Positions 62,143 through 64,000 of a stretch of 64,000 nt of DNA are shown here, piece by piece (position 1 is the stretch's first letter; every line of letters begins with the position of its first letter). The notes below the pieces were generated by a model. The model saw only the letters and a program-made list of their open reading frames with translations. It made no database searches and was not told the origin of the DNA. Position numbers and translations under genes: made by a program. This stretch comes from Liolophura sinensis (taxonomy: Eukaryota > Mollusca > Polyplacophora > Chitonida > Chitonidae): assembly GCF_032854445.1 (NCBI RefSeq), contig NC_088300.1:2172001-2236000 (forward strand), given 5' to 3'.

Positions 62143-64000
62143 TATCAGGCTTCTTATTTTTATAATGTAACAGTAATGATATATGAAGTCAGTGTCGAAG
62201 GTCACAGGTTTAAGTATAGTCACGCATCGACACACACAAATGTGGGTGATTTGTGAGCAAATTGTGCAGTTGATTGCATAAACCCGAGGGTTGTTTCAAG
62301 TGCTTTAATTAATTTGTGTTGTATTAGGTATAATTTAACAGTGTAGTAAAACAGTGTATTTTCATGTACCCTCTGTAAATTGTTTGTGTACTTTATGGTT
62401 TTGCAGCTAGGTTGATTCCTGTAGGTCGTGGTGTTGTCCTCGTACCACTGTGTCTACTTTAATGTACCTGTCTGCTTTCTACATGGGTTTGTATAGGAAC
62501 TTAACATAGTACATTCAAACTCGGTGTAACATTAGCCGTTGTGACATGTCTGGTCAAAATTCAGCATATTCAGGTTTCTATCAACATTGTCGGGGAAAAC
62601 GCTCACTGTTATTCATTTGGTAAAGATGGCAAGTACAGTTGCATTATACTGCAAAATGTAATATATCGTAATTAACTTTTACAAAATGTCATCTATTGTA
62701 ATTGAAAATGTTACATTCTCTGGCAAACATTCTAAAGACACATTAACATTGATACTTCTGATGGATAGTACAGTGTTTGGTATGTGCTTTCAGCAAGTAC
62801 TTGTGTAATGAATTCGGGTAGCATTGTTTCATAAAAGGTGTACTAGTTAGAAGCAATTTCTAACTTCTGAATGTGTGTGGATTATTTGAAGCAGTTGTAT
62901 TGTGACAGGTTGAATTGTATTGTATCAACACCCAGTGTCAGTCAAATGTCCAGAGGTGTGTTGGTGTACACTGTTTGGTTTTACATGGTTACAAAAGGAG
63001 TGCTGAAGGGGAAATGGCCATGCTTTTGTAACTTTATATTTTGAGTAATACTTTTAAGCTATGATGTTGCTTGAGTTTGCTTACCTTTGTATATAAATAT
63101 AGTATAAAATAGCACGTCCCGGTATCATGGAGCGATCTTAGACTTAAGTCAAACTTTTAATCATTAAATTTGGTATGTTCCTTTCCGTTATTTCAGCTCA
63201 AATTTGTTGTGCAATAACTTACCCAAAATTAACGTTGCCAAGCAATATTTTGACCTTGTTACATTAGAAATAACAATTTTAAAGTTATTTGACATTTTGA
63301 CTTCAGTCTAAGATCGCTTCGTGATTTCGGGGCCAGCAGACTATTCAAGCTTCCTATGTTGAACATTAGACTAGAGCCATCAAGATAAAGTGTTCCACAA
63401 TTGTTTAAGTATTTTCTGACTGCAATGCAGTGCTTTCTTTCGCTTTTTAAGCTACATGTGTGTACCAGTGAACAAAATGCTTTACTAGAGGATTATTTTA
63501 TCACGAAACTTGGTTGTTCAGTTTTAGTTTAATCACTGTTTTAGCTATAATGTTCTGCCACTCTTGTAATGTTGCATGTGTTCAACACAATAATATTTAA
63601 CTTGAAGGAAACTTTTGTTTAACAAATTACTTTCATATTATCTTAAACTTACATGTATTCTTCTTGAAATAGATGTATGTATGTGTTTTTCTTGTGTCTG
63701 ATACTGCAGATTTCTAGATTTACCTGGATGCTTCATGGGGACTTTATAACTGTTAATACAGCGCCAAGAACGATGCCAGTAAAGACTTTCTTATGGTAAC
63801 ACCAAACTGAGTTGCGTCTTCTGTTAGTTTGTTCAGTCTAATGTGAACCTAAGCCTCAGACATATTTTGTGCAGACTGGCTGGCTTGGGCATTTGTAGAT
63901 ATCGTCTTGATCTGGACTGATATTAGCTCGTGTGATGAAGTCCAGTTCTTTGGGGTCTGAATGCATTGTAGTTACCTTTTCAAAGTAGTTACAGGTAACT
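62143..64000 (+). other. 3' UTR / 3' flank of RALGAPA
   Basis: No further in-frame coding. I find no AATAAA between the stop and the end of the window, so the polyadenylation site is either a variant hexamer or lies beyond 64,000. A Pumilio-type TGTATATA occurs at 63088-63095. A 219-bp terminal-inverted-repeat element occupies 63116-63334. The remainder is AT-rich without obvious genes. Confidence 0.65.
63116..63334 (-). mobile_element. MITE-like element, copy 2 (219 bp) in the 3' UTR
   Basis: Left arm ATCATGGAGCGATCTTAGAC; right arm GTCTAAGATCGCTTCGTGAT then TTCGGGGCC. The reverse complement aligns with the 36573-36790 element end to end, including GGAAAGGAACATACC in the interior. Confidence 0.82.

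Overview
The window is a piece of a metazoan nuclear genome and holds the 3' half of one gene on the + strand. The gene encodes the alpha subunit of the Ral GTPase-activating protein complex (a RALGAPA1/RALGAPA2-type protein). I can place 28 coding exons, from one that begins at 245 (the first 244 bases are intron) to the stop codon at 62140-62142. Together they give about 1,226 residues, with split codons that agree at every junction except for one apparent extra base in exon 18. The N-terminal part lies upstream of the window. The exons cover an acidic and Ser/Thr-Pro-rich linker, the helical-repeat-like middle of the protein, and the C-terminal Rap/Ral-GAP catalytic domain with its Asn-thumb motif HLGNDEV (exon 23). 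A basic Ser/Pro-rich tail follows in exons 26-28.

Organism: long AT-rich introns, GT-AG splice sites, many minisatellites and a multicopy tRNA-headed SINE point to an invertebrate. The SINE tail (CTTGAGTACGGCGTAAAAC followed by an A/T-rich AATAAATA run) is a type I associate with molluscs and other lophotrochozoans. The species cannot be named from sequence alone.

Layout: 245-12,973 carries exons 1-14, fairly dense, with one repeat-filled intron (5,444-8,893). The intron at 12,974-22,146 (9.2 kb) holds minisatellites, a 134-bp satellite and a 1.9-kb minisatellite split by a SINE. Between them lies a repeat-free block (about 16,810-19,180) that looks like conserved regulatory DNA. Exons 15-18 follow (22,147-25,490), then an intron with 36-bp and 62-bp satellites. 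Exons 19-24 (31,118-37,211) encode most of the GAP domain. The intron at 37,212-46,022 has the donor and branch site of a U12-type (minor spliceosome) intron. Exons 25-26 (46,023-46,747), exon 27 (54,738-54,833) and exon 28 (61,985-62,142) encode the end of the GAP domain and the tail. A 3' UTR follows and carries a 219-bp inverted-repeat element.

Function: the protein would pair with a RALGAPB subunit and switch off RalA/RalB (and possibly Rheb-like GTPases) downstream of PI3K/Akt signalling. I found no second convincing protein-coding gene, no tRNA or rRNA gene and no CRISPR array. The longest non-exonic open frames are tandem-repeat translations or chance frames in introns. About 9 kb of the window is tandem repeat, all of it intronic.
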